Shown: positions 54,226 through 62,615 of the stretch, piece by piece
Position numbering within the stretch: the stretch's first letter is position 1
Layout of the letters: each line of letters begins with the position of its first letter
Translations under genes and position numbers: made by a program
DNA from: Brucella rhizosphaerae
GTDB lineage: Bacteria > Pseudomonadota > Alphaproteobacteria > Rhizobiales > Rhizobiaceae
Assembly (NCBI RefSeq): GCF_002252475.1
Contig: NZ_NNRK01000026.1
Span: forward strand, 558,001-622,000
Direction: 5' to 3'
Length of the DNA: 64,000 nt
Notes under the pieces: model-generated
What the model was told of the DNA's origin: nothing
The model's database searches: none
Seen by the model: the letters and a program-made list of their open reading frames with translations, nothing else

Positions 54226-55635
54226 GTGCGTACCGCATTCAGTAAAGTCGCATACGCCTTGAAAAGAGCGGCGCAAGCCACCCTTCTTCTCGCTGTCGTA
54301 ACAGGCTGTTCCACAGCCTCGACAACAGTGCCAGCCGTTGCAGCCAGCGAGCGGTATGCCGCGATCGTGATTGATGCAAACACGGGTAAAACGCTGTTTG
54401 CATCCAATGCAGACGCCAAGCGTTATCCTGCTTCGCTGACCAAGATGATGACGATGTACATGCTTTTCGAAGCGATGAAATCCGGTCGCATCAATAAAGA
54501 TACCCGCATTCCGATCTCTGCCTATGCTGCCGCCCGTCCGCCGACAAAGATTGGCTTCAAGCCGGGTCAGAGCATTCGCGTTGAAGACGCTATCCTTGCC
54601 ATGGTGACGAAGTCTGCCAATGACGTCGCCACGGCATCTGGCGAATTCCTCGGTGGTTCTGAGGAACGCTTTGCCCAGATGATGACGACCAAAGCCCGTC
54701 GTCTTGGCATGAGCAACACCACATTCCGGAATGCATCGGGCCTGCCGAACATGTCCCAGCAGACCACAGCTCGCGACATGGCGATCCTCAGCATTGCGCT
54801 TCGCCAGCACTTCCCCCAGGAATTCTCGTATTTCTCACGCCGCAATTTCGTGTTCCGTGGACAGACGATCAACGGTCACAACCGTTTGCTCGGTCGCGTT
54901 GAAGGCGTTGACGGCATCAAGACCGGTTACACCAATGCATCCGGCTACAACCTTGCCTCTTCCGTTAATCTCGATGGCCGCCGTCTGGTAGCAGTCGTCA
55001 TGGGTGGCAATACCGGCGCAAGTCGCGACGCTCACATGACCCAGCTGATCCGTAAATACCTGCCTGCAGCCACACGCGGCCGCGCGTCCGAACCTCTCGT
55101 TGCAATGCGTGGAGAAGTTCCACAGGTCGTAGCATCTGTCGATCTTCCAAAGGCACGCAATGCGCCTGTTCCGGTTGCACGTCAGGTCACTGAAGTCGCC
55201 GACGTTATCAATGATGAAGCTGGTGAAGGTGATATCGATCAGCCACAGGTTCTGGCACTCGCTGCCCCTACACAGCGTCCGGCAGCGATGGCTGCGCAGG
55301 CAGCGGTTCGCCCGACGCCAAAGGCAGCAGTTCCTTCCGCACCTGCTCACGACATTGATCCCGTTACGACTGCTTCGGCCCCTGCAAACGGTGGCTGGGC
55401 AATCCAGGTCGGCTCGCTACCAAGTGAAGGCCAGGCACGTGACATGCTCGCCAAAGCTTCGGCTTCGGTTGGTGGCTCTCTGCGCTCTGCATCGCCTTAC
55501 ACAGAAACCTTCACCAAAGGCAGCTCCACTTTCTACCGTGCACGCTTTGTCGGCTTCTCCTCGAAGCAGGCTGCATGGGATGCATGTGCTTCGCTGAAGA
55601 AGAAGAACTTTGGCTGCTACGCAGTCGCGAATTAA
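54226..55635 (+). CDS. D-alanyl-D-alanine carboxypeptidase with SPOR domain
   Basis: A 469-residue envelope protein. The N-terminus ends in a lipobox-like LLLAVVTGC, so it may be a lipoprotein. The low-molecular-weight PBP catalytic domain has SLTK (nucleophile in YPASLTKMM), SAN in TKSANDVAT and KTG in DGIKTGYTNASG. A C-terminal SPOR domain (about 395-469, GGWAIQVGSLPSEGQARDM) should bind denuded peptidoglycan at the septum. The GTG at 54226 has AGG about eight bases upstream; a longer GTG start at 54172 is unlikely. Confidence 0.9.
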   Translation: MRTAFSKVAYALKRAAQATLLLAVVTGCSTASTTVPAVAASERYAAIVIDANTGKTLFASNADAKRYPASLTKMMTMYMLFEAMKSGRINKDTRIPISAYAAARPPTKIGFKPGQSIRVEDAILAMVTKSANDVATASGEFLGGSEERFAQMMTTKARRLGMSNTTFRNASGLPNMSQQTTARDMAILSIALRQHFPQEFSYFSRRNFVFRGQTINGHNRLLGRVEGVDGIKTGYTNASGYNLASSVNLDGRRLVAVVMGGNTGASRDAHMTQLIRKYLPAATRGRASEPLVAMRGEVPQVVASVDLPKARNAPVPVARQVTEVADVINDEAGEGDIDQPQVLALAAPTQRPAAMAAQAAVRPTPKAAVPSAPAHDIDPVTTASAPANGGWAIQVGSLPSEGQARDMLAKASASVGGSLRSASPYTETFTKGSSTFYRARFVGFSSKQAAWDACASLKKKNFGCYAVAN

Positions 55636-55642
55636 TTGCATT

Positions 55643-55671
55643 CCCGCAAAAGTGCGAAGCGTTTTTGCGGG
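55643..55671. terminator. Hairpin after the carboxypeptidase gene
   Basis: Arms CCCGCAAAA (55643-55651) and TTTTGCGGG (55663-55671) with an 11-base loop, 8 bases after the stop. The surrounding sequence (GCATT...GCAAAAGTGCGAAGCG) resembles a palindromic element common in Rhizobiales intergenic DNA, so it may be a repeat that serves as a terminator. Confidence 0.55.
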
Positions 55672-55765
55672 GGACAATGCGACCAGAGAACAATCCGAAC
55701 GCAAGAGGGATACCCCTTTTGCACCGCTTTAAACCCGAGATTTGTATTGCGTAGAGGGTTTCGAG

Positions 55766-56062
55766 ATGTCGAATATGAATGAACCGATCGGACAATATGC
55801 CCTGAAGTCCAGCACTTGGGCCGAACAGGCACCTCGCCCTTCAGGACTGGGTTCCCTGTTTTCTGTTCAGGCTTTGAAGCAGGCAGCGATTCGCATTGCG
55901 GACGTGCGTAACGGCAAAGGTTTCCATACGCGCGATCTGGTGGGATTGCTGGTAAGCCACGCCGCTCGCAACCGCCGCATGGTACAGCCGCGCACGATGA
56001 TGCGTATGACCTTGCCGGTCACATCAGACAAAGTTTCAGTACGTCTCACCATCGAAAGCTGA
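55766..56062 (+). CDS. Conserved small basic protein, unknown function
   Basis: A 98-residue protein with no domain I recognise. It is rich in Arg and hydrophobic residues in the second half (VSHAARNRRMVQPRTMMRM). The ATG at 55766 is preceded by GAGGG; a frame eight codons longer exists but lacks a ribosome binding site. It ends with a good terminator, which supports a real gene. Confidence 0.7.
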   Translation: MSNMNEPIGQYALKSSTWAEQAPRPSGLGSLFSVQALKQAAIRIADVRNGKGFHTRDLVGLLVSHAARNRRMVQPRTMMRMTLPVTSDKVSVRLTIES

Positions 56063-56081
56063 GAACGTCACAAGCGAAAAC

Positions 56082-56112
56082 AAAAGGCCTGCCAGTTATG
56101 GCGGGCCTTTTT
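56082..56112 (+). terminator. Terminator of the 98-residue gene
   Basis: Arms AAAGGCCTGCC and GGCGGGCCTTT (one G-T pair) with a six-base loop and a T tract, 20 bases after the stop. Confidence 0.85.
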
Positions 56113-56154
56113 CGTTTCAAACGTATTCTTACAAATTGCTCTGAAGACAGACTG

Positions 56155-56592
56155 TCAGAGTAGCCCCAGAGCAGCGAGCTCCTGCCGCAGGTCGGATGGC
56201 AAAGCTGCCCTGCCCGATTTTCCTGCAGCTTCATCCAGTGGAACCTCATTTTCAGCGAGATAGCGCCAGCCCTGAAAGGCGCGCCGCGGCTGCCATTGGG
56301 TCGGGTGAATCTTGGGCTCGAGTATCAGATGGCAGCGGTTGATACCCTGTTCATCGGTAAAGGGGCGAATATCCAACAACCGCTGACGGCACTGCACATT
56401 GCCCTTGATCACCCAATAGAGCGAACCACCTTCAAGCAGCTCATCAACACGCTTGGGTACCATCCGCGTTGTATGAAACTGTTCAGGGACAAGCCCGCCA
56501 GCACGCTGCTCTGCAAGCCTGAAATCGATCCAGGCTGCGAGATCTTCGATGCTATCGCAGCCAACGCATAGTTTGACGAGATTAAGTGCCAT
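56155..56592 (-). CDS. DUF1489-family protein
   Basis: A 145-residue protein of the DUF1489 family, found mainly in alphaproteobacteria. It starts MALNLVKLCVGCDSIEDLAAW and has TRMVPKRVDELLEGGSLYW and RPFTDEQGINRCHLILEP. No function is established. It is downstream of sdaA on the same strand. Confidence 0.88.
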   Translation of the reverse strand: MALNLVKLCVGCDSIEDLAAWIDFRLAEQRAGGLVPEQFHTTRMVPKRVDELLEGGSLYWVIKGNVQCRQRLLDIRPFTDEQGINRCHLILEPKIHPTQWQPRRAFQGWRYLAENEVPLDEAAGKSGRAALPSDLRQELAALGLL

Positions 56593-56645
56593 GAGGTTGA
56601 TTTAGCCAAGCTGAATGCAGGCTTCAAGTGATAAGAATGTTATTC

Positions 56646-58049
56646 TCAGCAGGCAACAACATTCACAGCAAGGCCACCCTGACTTGTTTCCTTGTAGCGC
56701 TCGCTCATATCATGACCAGTCTGACGCATAGTTTCGATACATGCATCAAGCGGCACAAAATGCTGACCGTCGCCTTTAACTGCCAGTGATGCAGCAGTCA
56801 CGGCTTTCACTGCACCCAGAGCATTGCGCTCGATACAAGGCACCTGAACAAGCCCGCCCACAGGGTCACACGTCATACCAAGATGATGCTCGAGAGCAAT
56901 TTCGGCAGCATTCTCGATTTGCTCCGGTGAGCCACCAAGCACAGCAGCAAGACCAGCTGCTGCCATGGCAGAAGCCGAACCGACCTCCCCCTGACAACCA
57001 ACTTCGGCACCCGAAATTGAAGCATTGTGCTTGATCACACCACCGATTGCAGCGGAGGTCAGCAGAAAATCGCGAATACCCTTCTCATCGGCATCGTCGT
57101 GAAAATGCAAATAATAACGCAGAACCGCAGGCACAACGCCCGCCGCGCCATTGGTCGGAGCAGTCACAACACGACCGCCTGACGCATTCTCTTCATTGAC
57201 TGCCATCGCATAAACAGACAGCCAGTCATTGGCGAGCAACGGATTGACCTTGTTATTGCGCCAATCGTCTTCCAACCGGTCAAAAAGCTGGCGCGCACGG
57301 CGGCGCACTTTCAAGCCACCCGGCATAATGCCATCACGGCTCAGACCGCGCTCAATGCAGCCGCGCATCGCGCCCCAGATGCGATCAAGACCTTCGTCCA
57401 GATCGAGACAGGACATATGGCATTCTTCGTTGGCGCGCTTCATATCAGCGATCGAAAGGCCGCTTGCGCGCGCCATCTCCAGCATTTCAGCGGCATTATT
57501 GAATGGATAAGGCACATCTGCCTTTTCCTCTTGCTTTCCGCCACTGGTCTGCACACGGCTGAGTTCTTCCGCGGTAACAACGAAGCCACCGCCAATCGAA
57601 AAGTATACGCGGCGAAGCAACAGGCGGTCGCTGCGATCATAAGCCTCGAAAGCCATACCATTTGCGTGGCCAGGCAAAGGCGTTTTGCGATCAAGAACCA
57701 GATCTGTCTTGGGATCAAACTGATAGACTGGATGGCCGGCAGGCTGAACGGTCTGCGCGCGCGAAACCTTTTCGACTTCGCTGTCCATGATGTCGGGATC
57801 GATCGAATCAGGTGTAAAACCGCAAAGACCGAGAACCACAGCGCGATCAGTCGCATGTCCAATGCCGGTATAGGCGAGCGAGCCATGAAGGCTGGCCTTC
57901 AGTCTATAAACCTTGGCATTGGCTGGTTTCGGCCAATTACCACTCAGCAGCTCATCGAGAAACATATGAGCAGCCGTCATCGGGCCCATAGTATGTGAAC
58001 TCGAAGGCCCAATGCCAATCTTGTAAAGATCGAATACTGACAGAAACAT
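56646..58049 (-). CDS. sdaA: L-serine ammonia-lyase (iron-sulfur type)
   Basis: A 467-residue single-chain serine dehydratase converting serine to pyruvate and ammonia. The N-terminal beta domain starts [20 protein letters not shown], and the catalytic alpha domain holds the cluster cysteines in [18 protein letters not shown] with [12 protein letters not shown]. The ATG at 58049 is the conserved start; residues further up to 58118 do not fit. It ends 54 bp before the DUF1489 gene. Confidence 0.96.
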   Translation of the reverse strand: MFLSVFDLYKIGIGPSSSHTMGPMTAAHMFLDELLSGNWPKPANAKVYRLKASLHGSLAYTGIGHATDRAVVLGLCGFTPDSIDPDIMDSEVEKVSRAQTVQPAGHPVYQFDPKTDLVLDRKTPLPGHANGMAFEAYDRSDRLLLRRVYFSIGGGFVVTAEELSRVQTSGGKQEEKADVPYPFNNAAEMLEMARASGLSIADMKRANEECHMSCLDLDEGLDRIWGAMRGCIERGLSRDGIMPGGLKVRRRARQLFDRLEDDWRNNKVNPLLANDWLSVYAMAVNEENASGGRVVTAPTNGAAGVVPAVLRYYLHFHDDADEKGIRDFLLTSAAIGGVIKHNASISGAEVGCQGEVGSASAMAAAGLAAVLGGSPEQIENAAEIALEHHLGMTCDPVGGLVQVPCIERNALGAVKAVTAASLAVKGDGQHFVPLDACIETMRQTGHDMSERYKETSQGGLAVNVVAC

Positions 58050-58316
58050 TCTACACCTATTCCGACCCAAAGATGGGTAGAGCAATCTGATATGCATGTG
58101 CTCATCAGGCACGCGCAATAATATTACACCATTATCAGATAGCGTAGGAGACGAGCAACGGCAACAGAATGCCGAAATGCGGCATTAAATTTCTGGTTTA
58201 CGCAATACCACAGCACGTCGCATTCTTGTTTGAATGCAAACGTCTGTTCTGTCGATGTTCAATGGGAAGCTCGATCCGAAAAGCCATTCAACTTTTCAGG
58301 AACTATCACGCCCGCA

Positions 58317-58415
58317 TCAAGCAGAGAAAAGGTAAGCCATGAGAATGATTGTGGCGAGGCCAACGACTGCCCAGAGCGTAACGCCCCAGCAAGATTTTTG
58401 AACGGTTTCGTCCAT
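58317..58415 (-). CDS. Possible 32-residue membrane microprotein
   Basis: A frame from ATG 58415 to TGA 58317 coding a short polar start (MDETVQKSCWG) and a single membrane helix (VTLWAVVGLATIILMAYLF). Amino-acid composition looks like a real single-pass protein. No clear ribosome binding site precedes the ATG; AAGG lies too far up. It resembles other small respiratory or membrane-complex subunits in form only. Confidence 0.5.
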   Translation of the reverse strand: MDETVQKSCWGVTLWAVVGLATIILMAYLFSA

Positions 58416-58641
58416 GGAGATTTTTACAACCTTGTTGTGCAACTCTTATAAGCAGCGTCCTTCACAACGCTGTTACCGGAGATATAATCCTGAAGTCTAT
58501 GAAACGCAACTGTGAAAGATGGCGGAAATGCGACGCACTTAACCACCTCATCACATGGCCTTTCAAAAACTGGTTTAGTATCAGAACCTTAACAACAGGT
58601 ATGTTTAACAAAAGCTTTAAAGTCACGGCAGAAATGCGGCA

Positions 58642-59463
58642 TCAGGTTTGAGGCAGCAACATATCTGTCTTACCGGTTAGCCAGTATGCAGTCAGCCCTA
58701 CCCACTCGCGCATAGCCACACTGAAGCGCGACAAGGCCTCATTGGGCGATTCCAGATATAGTGAGAGGCTCTGTTTCGCAGGTGTTTTGTAGTCAACCGG
58801 CCACGCAACGACGTCAAAATCTGCTTTGCGGAAACAACCGATTGAACGCGGCATATGATATGCCGACGTCACCAGAAGCCATGTTTCGCCGGGCTTTGGC
58901 TCTGCCAGTGCCTTTGAAAACTCTGCATTTTCAACCGTATTGCGTGATTTGTTCTCAAAAATGAAACGGTCGCCCGAAAAACCAAGGTCGGCCAGCATCG
59001 TGCGCGTGCTGTCGGCTTCAGGCGCCCCCTCTTCAAAAAAAGCGCCATCTCCACCCGAAACGATGACCTTTGCATCAGGATAAAGCCGGGCAAGCCGCAT
59101 TGTTTCGAATATGCGGTCAGCCGCACTATTCAGCTCAAATCCCGGTCTGCCAGCATTGATATCGCCATTCATATAGCCGCCCAGAACCACAATACCATCC
59201 ACACGCTGGGGCAGCTCGGTCTGCTTCGGGAAGCGATCTTCCAGCGGAGCAAGAAGTAAGGAACCAAGTGTCGTGTAGGCGCTGATAAACAAGACAACAG
59301 CGCCAACGACCAGCGTTGTGAGGCCCAACCGTCTGAATCCCGCCCAAATCAGCACAAGTGCGAGAAGCAGAAACACGAAGATGATCGTCAACGGTTGGAA
59401 AAACAGCCAGAAAAGTTTGGAAACACTGAAAAACAATGCGATCTCCGACGATAAGCTACACAT
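58642..59463 (-). CDS. YdcF-family (DUF218) membrane protein
   Basis: A 273-residue protein with two N-terminal membrane segments (about 8-30 and 38-60) and a DUF218 domain with VDGIVVLGGYMNGDI, KVIVSGGDGAFFEEGAPEAD, ENKSRNTVENAEF and WLLVTSAYHMPRSIG. Related proteins act in envelope metabolism or vancomycin sensitivity (SanA/ElyC). The start is uncertain: ATG 59463 and ATG 59499 are both possible, and neither has a strong site. Confidence 0.85.
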   Translation of the reverse strand: MCSLSSEIALFFSVSKLFWLFFQPLTIIFVFLLLALVLIWAGFRRLGLTTLVVGAVVLFISAYTTLGSLLLAPLEDRFPKQTELPQRVDGIVVLGGYMNGDINAGRPGFELNSAADRIFETMRLARLYPDAKVIVSGGDGAFFEEGAPEADSTRTMLADLGFSGDRFIFENKSRNTVENAEFSKALAEPKPGETWLLVTSAYHMPRSIGCFRKADFDVVAWPVDYKTPAKQSLSLYLESPNEALSRFSVAMREWVGLTAYWLTGKTDMLLPQT

Positions 59464-59567
59464 TTCAACCGAGCCTGAACGAATCCGGTTATTTGACATA
59501 CTATAGCCATGCAATCGCATGTGATAGAAATCTGCTCGACTCTTATTGCCAAAGCTCAGGAAGCCAT

Positions 59568-60551
59568 ATGCAGAGCAATGCTGAAACGAATTTAAGGCCT
59601 TCAAGCCGTCCGCGACTGGAGCGCATAGACATCGCGCGCGGCATAGCGCTCATTGCGATGGCGATCTATCATTTCGGCTGGGATCTCGAATTTTTTGGCT
59701 ATATGGAGCCGGCAACCACCGCGCATGGCGGATGGAAGCTGTTTGCGCGCTGCATCGCATCAAGCTTCCTGTTTCTTGTGGGGTTCAGCCTCGTTCTCGC
59801 ACATGGTCGTACCATTCGCTGGAATGCAATGGGAAAACGTCTGTTGCAGATCGCAGCGGCCGCCGCGGCCATTTCGGCAGTGACATATTACATGTCGCCC
59901 GACAACTTCATCTTCTTTGGCATTCTGCATCAGATCGCACTTGCCAGTGTGCTTGGTCTGCTGTTTCTGCGCCTGCCACCCATCGTGACATTCGTGGTTG
60001 CAGCTTTCGTCATCACGGCGCCGTTTTATGCTCAATCTGACATTTTCAACCAGATGTGGCTTGCCTGGATCGGGCTTTCAACAGTTCCGCCCCGCTCCAA
60101 CGACTATGTGCCGTTATTCCCATGGTTTGGCGCTGTGTTGCTTGGTATTGCGACTGCCCGGCTTTTCGAGCGTTTCAATTGGCTTCCAGTGCTTTCGGGA
60201 GGTATTCAACCGCAATTTCTGCAAAAGCCGCTGATCTTTATCGGTCGCCATAGCCTTGCATTCTATCTGATCCATCAGCCGGTATTGATCGGGCTGGTCT
60301 ATGTCTTTTCACAGATCATGCCGCCTGCACAACCAGCGCCACGTGAGGCATTTACCCAATCCTGCGTATCATCCTGTATGCAGAATGGCAGCGAAACACT
60401 CTGCTTGCAGTTTTGTGGATGCGTTGTTCAAGAGTTGGACAAGGCAAAGCTGTTTGACGATGTCTTCAGTGGAAAAGTTGACCAGAACAACAATAGTACG
60501 GTCCAGCAAATCGCCCAGATGTGCTCACCCGTGCCGGATAGCCAGCCTTAG
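59568..60551 (+). CDS. DUF1624 membrane protein with cysteine-rich C-terminus
   Basis: A 327-residue protein of the DUF1624/heparan-alpha-glucosaminide N-acetyltransferase-like family. The start RPRLERIDIARGIALIAMAI is typical, and several membrane segments run to about residue 255 (IGRHSLAFYLIHQPVLIGLV). After this, residues 255-327 form a soluble tail with six cysteines (266, 270, 279, 283, 285, 319). The acyl acceptor is unknown. The ATG at 59568 has AGGA upstream. Confidence 0.82.
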   Translation: MQSNAETNLRPSSRPRLERIDIARGIALIAMAIYHFGWDLEFFGYMEPATTAHGGWKLFARCIASSFLFLVGFSLVLAHGRTIRWNAMGKRLLQIAAAAAAISAVTYYMSPDNFIFFGILHQIALASVLGLLFLRLPPIVTFVVAAFVITAPFYAQSDIFNQMWLAWIGLSTVPPRSNDYVPLFPWFGAVLLGIATARLFERFNWLPVLSGGIQPQFLQKPLIFIGRHSLAFYLIHQPVLIGLVYVFSQIMPPAQPAPREAFTQSCVSSCMQNGSETLCLQFCGCVVQELDKAKLFDDVFSGKVDQNNNSTVQQIAQMCSPVPDSQP

Positions 60552-60646
60552 AGCAGTTCCTTTTGATACTGAAGCAACCGCTCTGACCATTTGTTGCGCA
60601 TTTTCATACGCAAAACCAGTTCCCACGGTTGGAGAAAATGCTTTAA
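60548..60646. repeat. Palindromic repeat-like segment
   Basis: It begins TAGAGCAGTTCC at the DUF1624 stop and carries ACCGCTCTGACC and GCGCATTTTC; its other strand reads AAAGCATTTTC...TGGTTTTGCG, as in repeats common in Brucellaceae and Rhizobiales intergenic DNA. Similar pieces lie near 43098, 50814 and 55635. Family limits could not be set by eye. Confidence 0.35.
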
Positions 60647-60647
60647 A

Positions 60648-61082
60648 TCAGGTGGAAACACCGAGCTCAGCCAGACGTTCAATGCAGGCTTCTTCAACCT
60701 GATCAAGCTCGGAAAGAGTCTCATCAATATCTCGACGCTTCTGCCGAAGATCGGCACGCTTTTCTTCGACGCGCTTCATGAGTAACTTGAGTTGACCGGT
60801 TTCACCCGGCGGCTCACGATACATCTGGACGATTTCATGGATTTCGGCAATCGAGAATCCAAGGCGTTTTCCGCGCATGATTTGCTTGAGAAGGTGCCGA
60901 TCAGAAGGCCTGAACAAGCGTGTGCGGCCACGCCGCACAGGCGCGATCAACCCCTCATCCTCATAAAAACGCAGTGTCCGGGTCGATATTCCGAATTCCC
61001 GCGTCAGCTCTGTGATCGTATAATATTCGCGCACTACAATATCCAGTCTCGCAATATGCAGGCGATTGTTGTGCAACCGCAT
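60648..61082 (-). CDS. MerR-family transcriptional regulator
   Basis: A 144-residue regulator (or 128 from the GTG at 61034). The winged-helix start YYTITELTREFGISTRTLRFYEDEGLIAP is standard for MerR, followed by a long C-terminal coiled coil (KRVEEKRADLRQKRRDIDE) and no metal-binding cysteine motif. Its form and a nearby TTTACGTAAA palindrome recall LiuR-type regulators of branched-chain amino acid breakdown, but no such genes are adjacent. The ATG lies within the palindrome, so the GTG may be the true start. Confidence 0.85.
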   Translation of the reverse strand: MRLHNNRLHIARLDIVVREYYTITELTREFGISTRTLRFYEDEGLIAPVRRGRTRLFRPSDRHLLKQIMRGKRLGFSIAEIHEIVQMYREPPGETGQLKLLMKRVEEKRADLRQKRRDIDETLSELDQVEEACIERLAELGVST

Positions 61083-61096
61083 TTACGTAAAAGTCA
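61079..61096 (-). promoter_or_regulatory. Palindrome at the MerR gene start
   Basis: On the minus strand TTGACTTTTACGTAAA contains the palindrome TTTACGTAAA, overlapping the proposed ATG at 61082. It resembles the TTTACGT-type sites of LiuR regulators and may be an autoregulatory operator with TTGACT as the -35 box. Confidence 0.4.
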
Positions 61097-61222
61097 ATAT
61101 TAAACCGTCACAATCACTAATATTGCTTATAAGTGGCTGCCACATTTAGCTCATGGCCTTGCCATCATAGTGCCGCTCATGCGTTATGAAGTGATAACAG
61201 GATTGGTAACTGACAGCGATTC

Positions 61223-61588
61223 ATGCGGCGCTCTATTAAATTCACCCTCATTGGACTGGTTATTGTTGCGCTCGCGGGTGCAGCACCTTTTGCAGTTGAA
61301 CCTGTGGTCCAGAAGATCGGAGAAGGTTCGATCCGACAACTTGCAAGAGACGGTAAGTTCTGCACAACGGATAATTGTGAAGAAGGCATCAATTATGCGA
61401 TTGGCTTCCTCGAAACCAATTACGGCCTCTCCCCCGAAAATGTTAAATGGTGTATGGGCGTCGATGTTATCGCGCATTATGAATTGCCGTTTGGCAATGG
61501 ACTGAAAAAGACGGTCACTGATCGAATGTATCAGCGTTGCGGCGATCCTGATCAGGACGAGCCTGTCGGAAACTACACGGCAGAATAG
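61223..61588 (+). CDS. Secreted hypothetical protein with four cysteines
   Basis: A 121-residue protein. Residues 1-25 are a signal peptide or membrane anchor (KFTLIGLVIVALAGAAPFAV). The mature part has cysteines in KFCTTDNCEEG, VKWCMGV and YQRCGDP, which could form two disulfides in the periplasm. I do not recognise the family. It is divergent from the MerR gene with a 140-bp gap and is followed by the VanZ-like gene after 15 bp. Confidence 0.75.
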   Translation: MRRSIKFTLIGLVIVALAGAAPFAVEPVVQKIGEGSIRQLARDGKFCTTDNCEEGINYAIGFLETNYGLSPENVKWCMGVDVIAHYELPFGNGLKKTVTDRMYQRCGDPDQDEPVGNYTAE

Positions 61589-61603
61589 AAGGCCCTTTAT
61601 TGA

Positions 61604-61957
61604 ATGACGCGACTTTTGCGCCTTGCCGCCTGGCTGGCTCTGGCACTGATCCTTATCGTAACGATCAGCCCGATCCAGTTTAGGCCGATCACTGGTGAGC
61701 CAGCTGATGTGGAACGTTTCGCGGCCTTCTTTCTTGTTGGATTCCTGTTTGCACTCGCCTATCCACGCCACTGGCTGGCAGTGTTGATACTGACTGTGGG
61801 TTGCGCAGGCATGTTTGAATTGCTTCAGCGTTTAGCGCCCGGCCGCCACGGCGAATTAGCAGACTTTGTCTTTAAGGCTGTCGGAGCAATAGGCGGCGTT
61901 TGCATTGGACGCGGCCTTAGCCTACTGCCGTTCTTTTCAAAGAGAACAGGAACCTGA
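61604..61957 (+). CDS. VanZ-like membrane protein
   Basis: A 117-residue protein with three to four membrane segments: LLRLAAWLALALILIVTISPI, then FFLVGFLFALAYPRHWLAVL, then VGAIGGVCIGRGLSLLPFF. VanZ family members are linked to teicoplanin resistance in Gram-positives, but the role in proteobacteria is unknown. It may be co-transcribed with the gene before it. Confidence 0.8.
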   Translation: MTRLLRLAAWLALALILIVTISPIQFRPITGEPADVERFAAFFLVGFLFALAYPRHWLAVLILTVGCAGMFELLQRLAPGRHGELADFVFKAVGAIGGVCIGRGLSLLPFFSKRTGT

Positions 61958-61982
61958 CACCCGACCTTATGCCTTCTTCGTT

Positions 61983-62007
61983 GGAACCAAACTGATGCAT
62001 GTGCGTT
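61983..62007 (+). promoter_or_regulatory. EcfG-type general stress promoter
   Basis: GGAAC (61983-61987), a 16-base spacer and CGTT (62004-62007) match the alphaproteobacterial general stress response sigma factor consensus GGAAC-N16/17-CGTT. It lies 32 bases before the DUF883-like gene. Confidence 0.8.
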
Positions 62008-62038
62008 TTATCAGCATCAATTCCAACGGAGGTTTGAA

Positions 62039-62356
62039 ATGGCCGATAACAAAACAGCTAACGACGTTCAGCAGGCTCTGGAACAACAGGTTTCTGAATT
62101 GCGCGGTGAGCTGAAACGCCTGTCAAAGTCTTTGGCATCCCGCACAAGTGACTTGAGAGATACCGCTGAAGACGCTTTGGATGATGCATCCGGTCGTTTC
62201 CGCCATGCAGCTCAGGCTGTACGCGAGCGTGGTCAAGCCGTGGCAGAAACAGTTAAGGAAAACCCTGGCACTGCAACAACATTGTTCGGTACCGCAGGCA
62301 TCCTGGGCATCCTGATCGGCGTCGCAATTGGTTGCGCGCTCTCTGATCGCCGCTAA
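62039..62356 (+). CDS. DUF883-like (ElaB/YqjD-type) stress protein
   Basis: A 105-residue protein. An amphipathic coiled-coil region (about 8-75, EQQVSELRGELKRLSKSLAS) precedes a single C-terminal membrane segment (about 80-102, FGTAGILGILIGVAIGCALS) and two arginines. ElaB/YqjD proteins are tail-anchored in the inner membrane and can bind ribosomes in stationary phase. GGAGG stands six bases before the ATG. A general stress promoter is directly upstream and a terminator follows. Confidence 0.82.
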   Translation: MADNKTANDVQQALEQQVSELRGELKRLSKSLASRTSDLRDTAEDALDDASGRFRHAAQAVRERGQAVAETVKENPGTATTLFGTAGILGILIGVAIGCALSDRR

Positions 62357-62439
62357 CAGCTGCTGGAGCGCCGTGCATCCTGGTGGGCGCACAAACGGCT
62401 TTCTGACAGTTTAAATTGGAAGTAAGACTCCTCCTGACT

Positions 62440-62464
62440 AACCCGCGCCTCCACAGCGCGGGTT
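62440..62464 (+). terminator. Terminator of the DUF883-like gene
   Basis: Arms AACCCGCGC (62440-62448) and GCGCGGGTT (62456-62464) with a seven-base loop, followed by TTCTT. Confidence 0.85.
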
Positions 62465-62615
62465 TTCTTATGGGCTTTACCCACAGCATCAACACTGCTA
62501 CTCGAAAGCCATTGGCAATCTGCCACCGGTCGCAGCCTACCCGGTTAAAACAAGGACAAGCGCTTGATACACAGGCGCTATAAGACTGCACCGTGGCTTT
62601 TATAAAGGCACGCAA

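Noticed and set aside
61184-61771. 195-codon minus-strand frame opposite the secreted hypothetical and VanZ gene
   Set aside because: The plus-strand genes have signal peptide and membrane segments; this frame has none and no ribosome binding site.
62357-62615. PreQ1 riboswitch before queF
   Set aside because: No preQ1 aptamer consensus was seen; the region holds the DUF883 terminator and unremarkable sequence.
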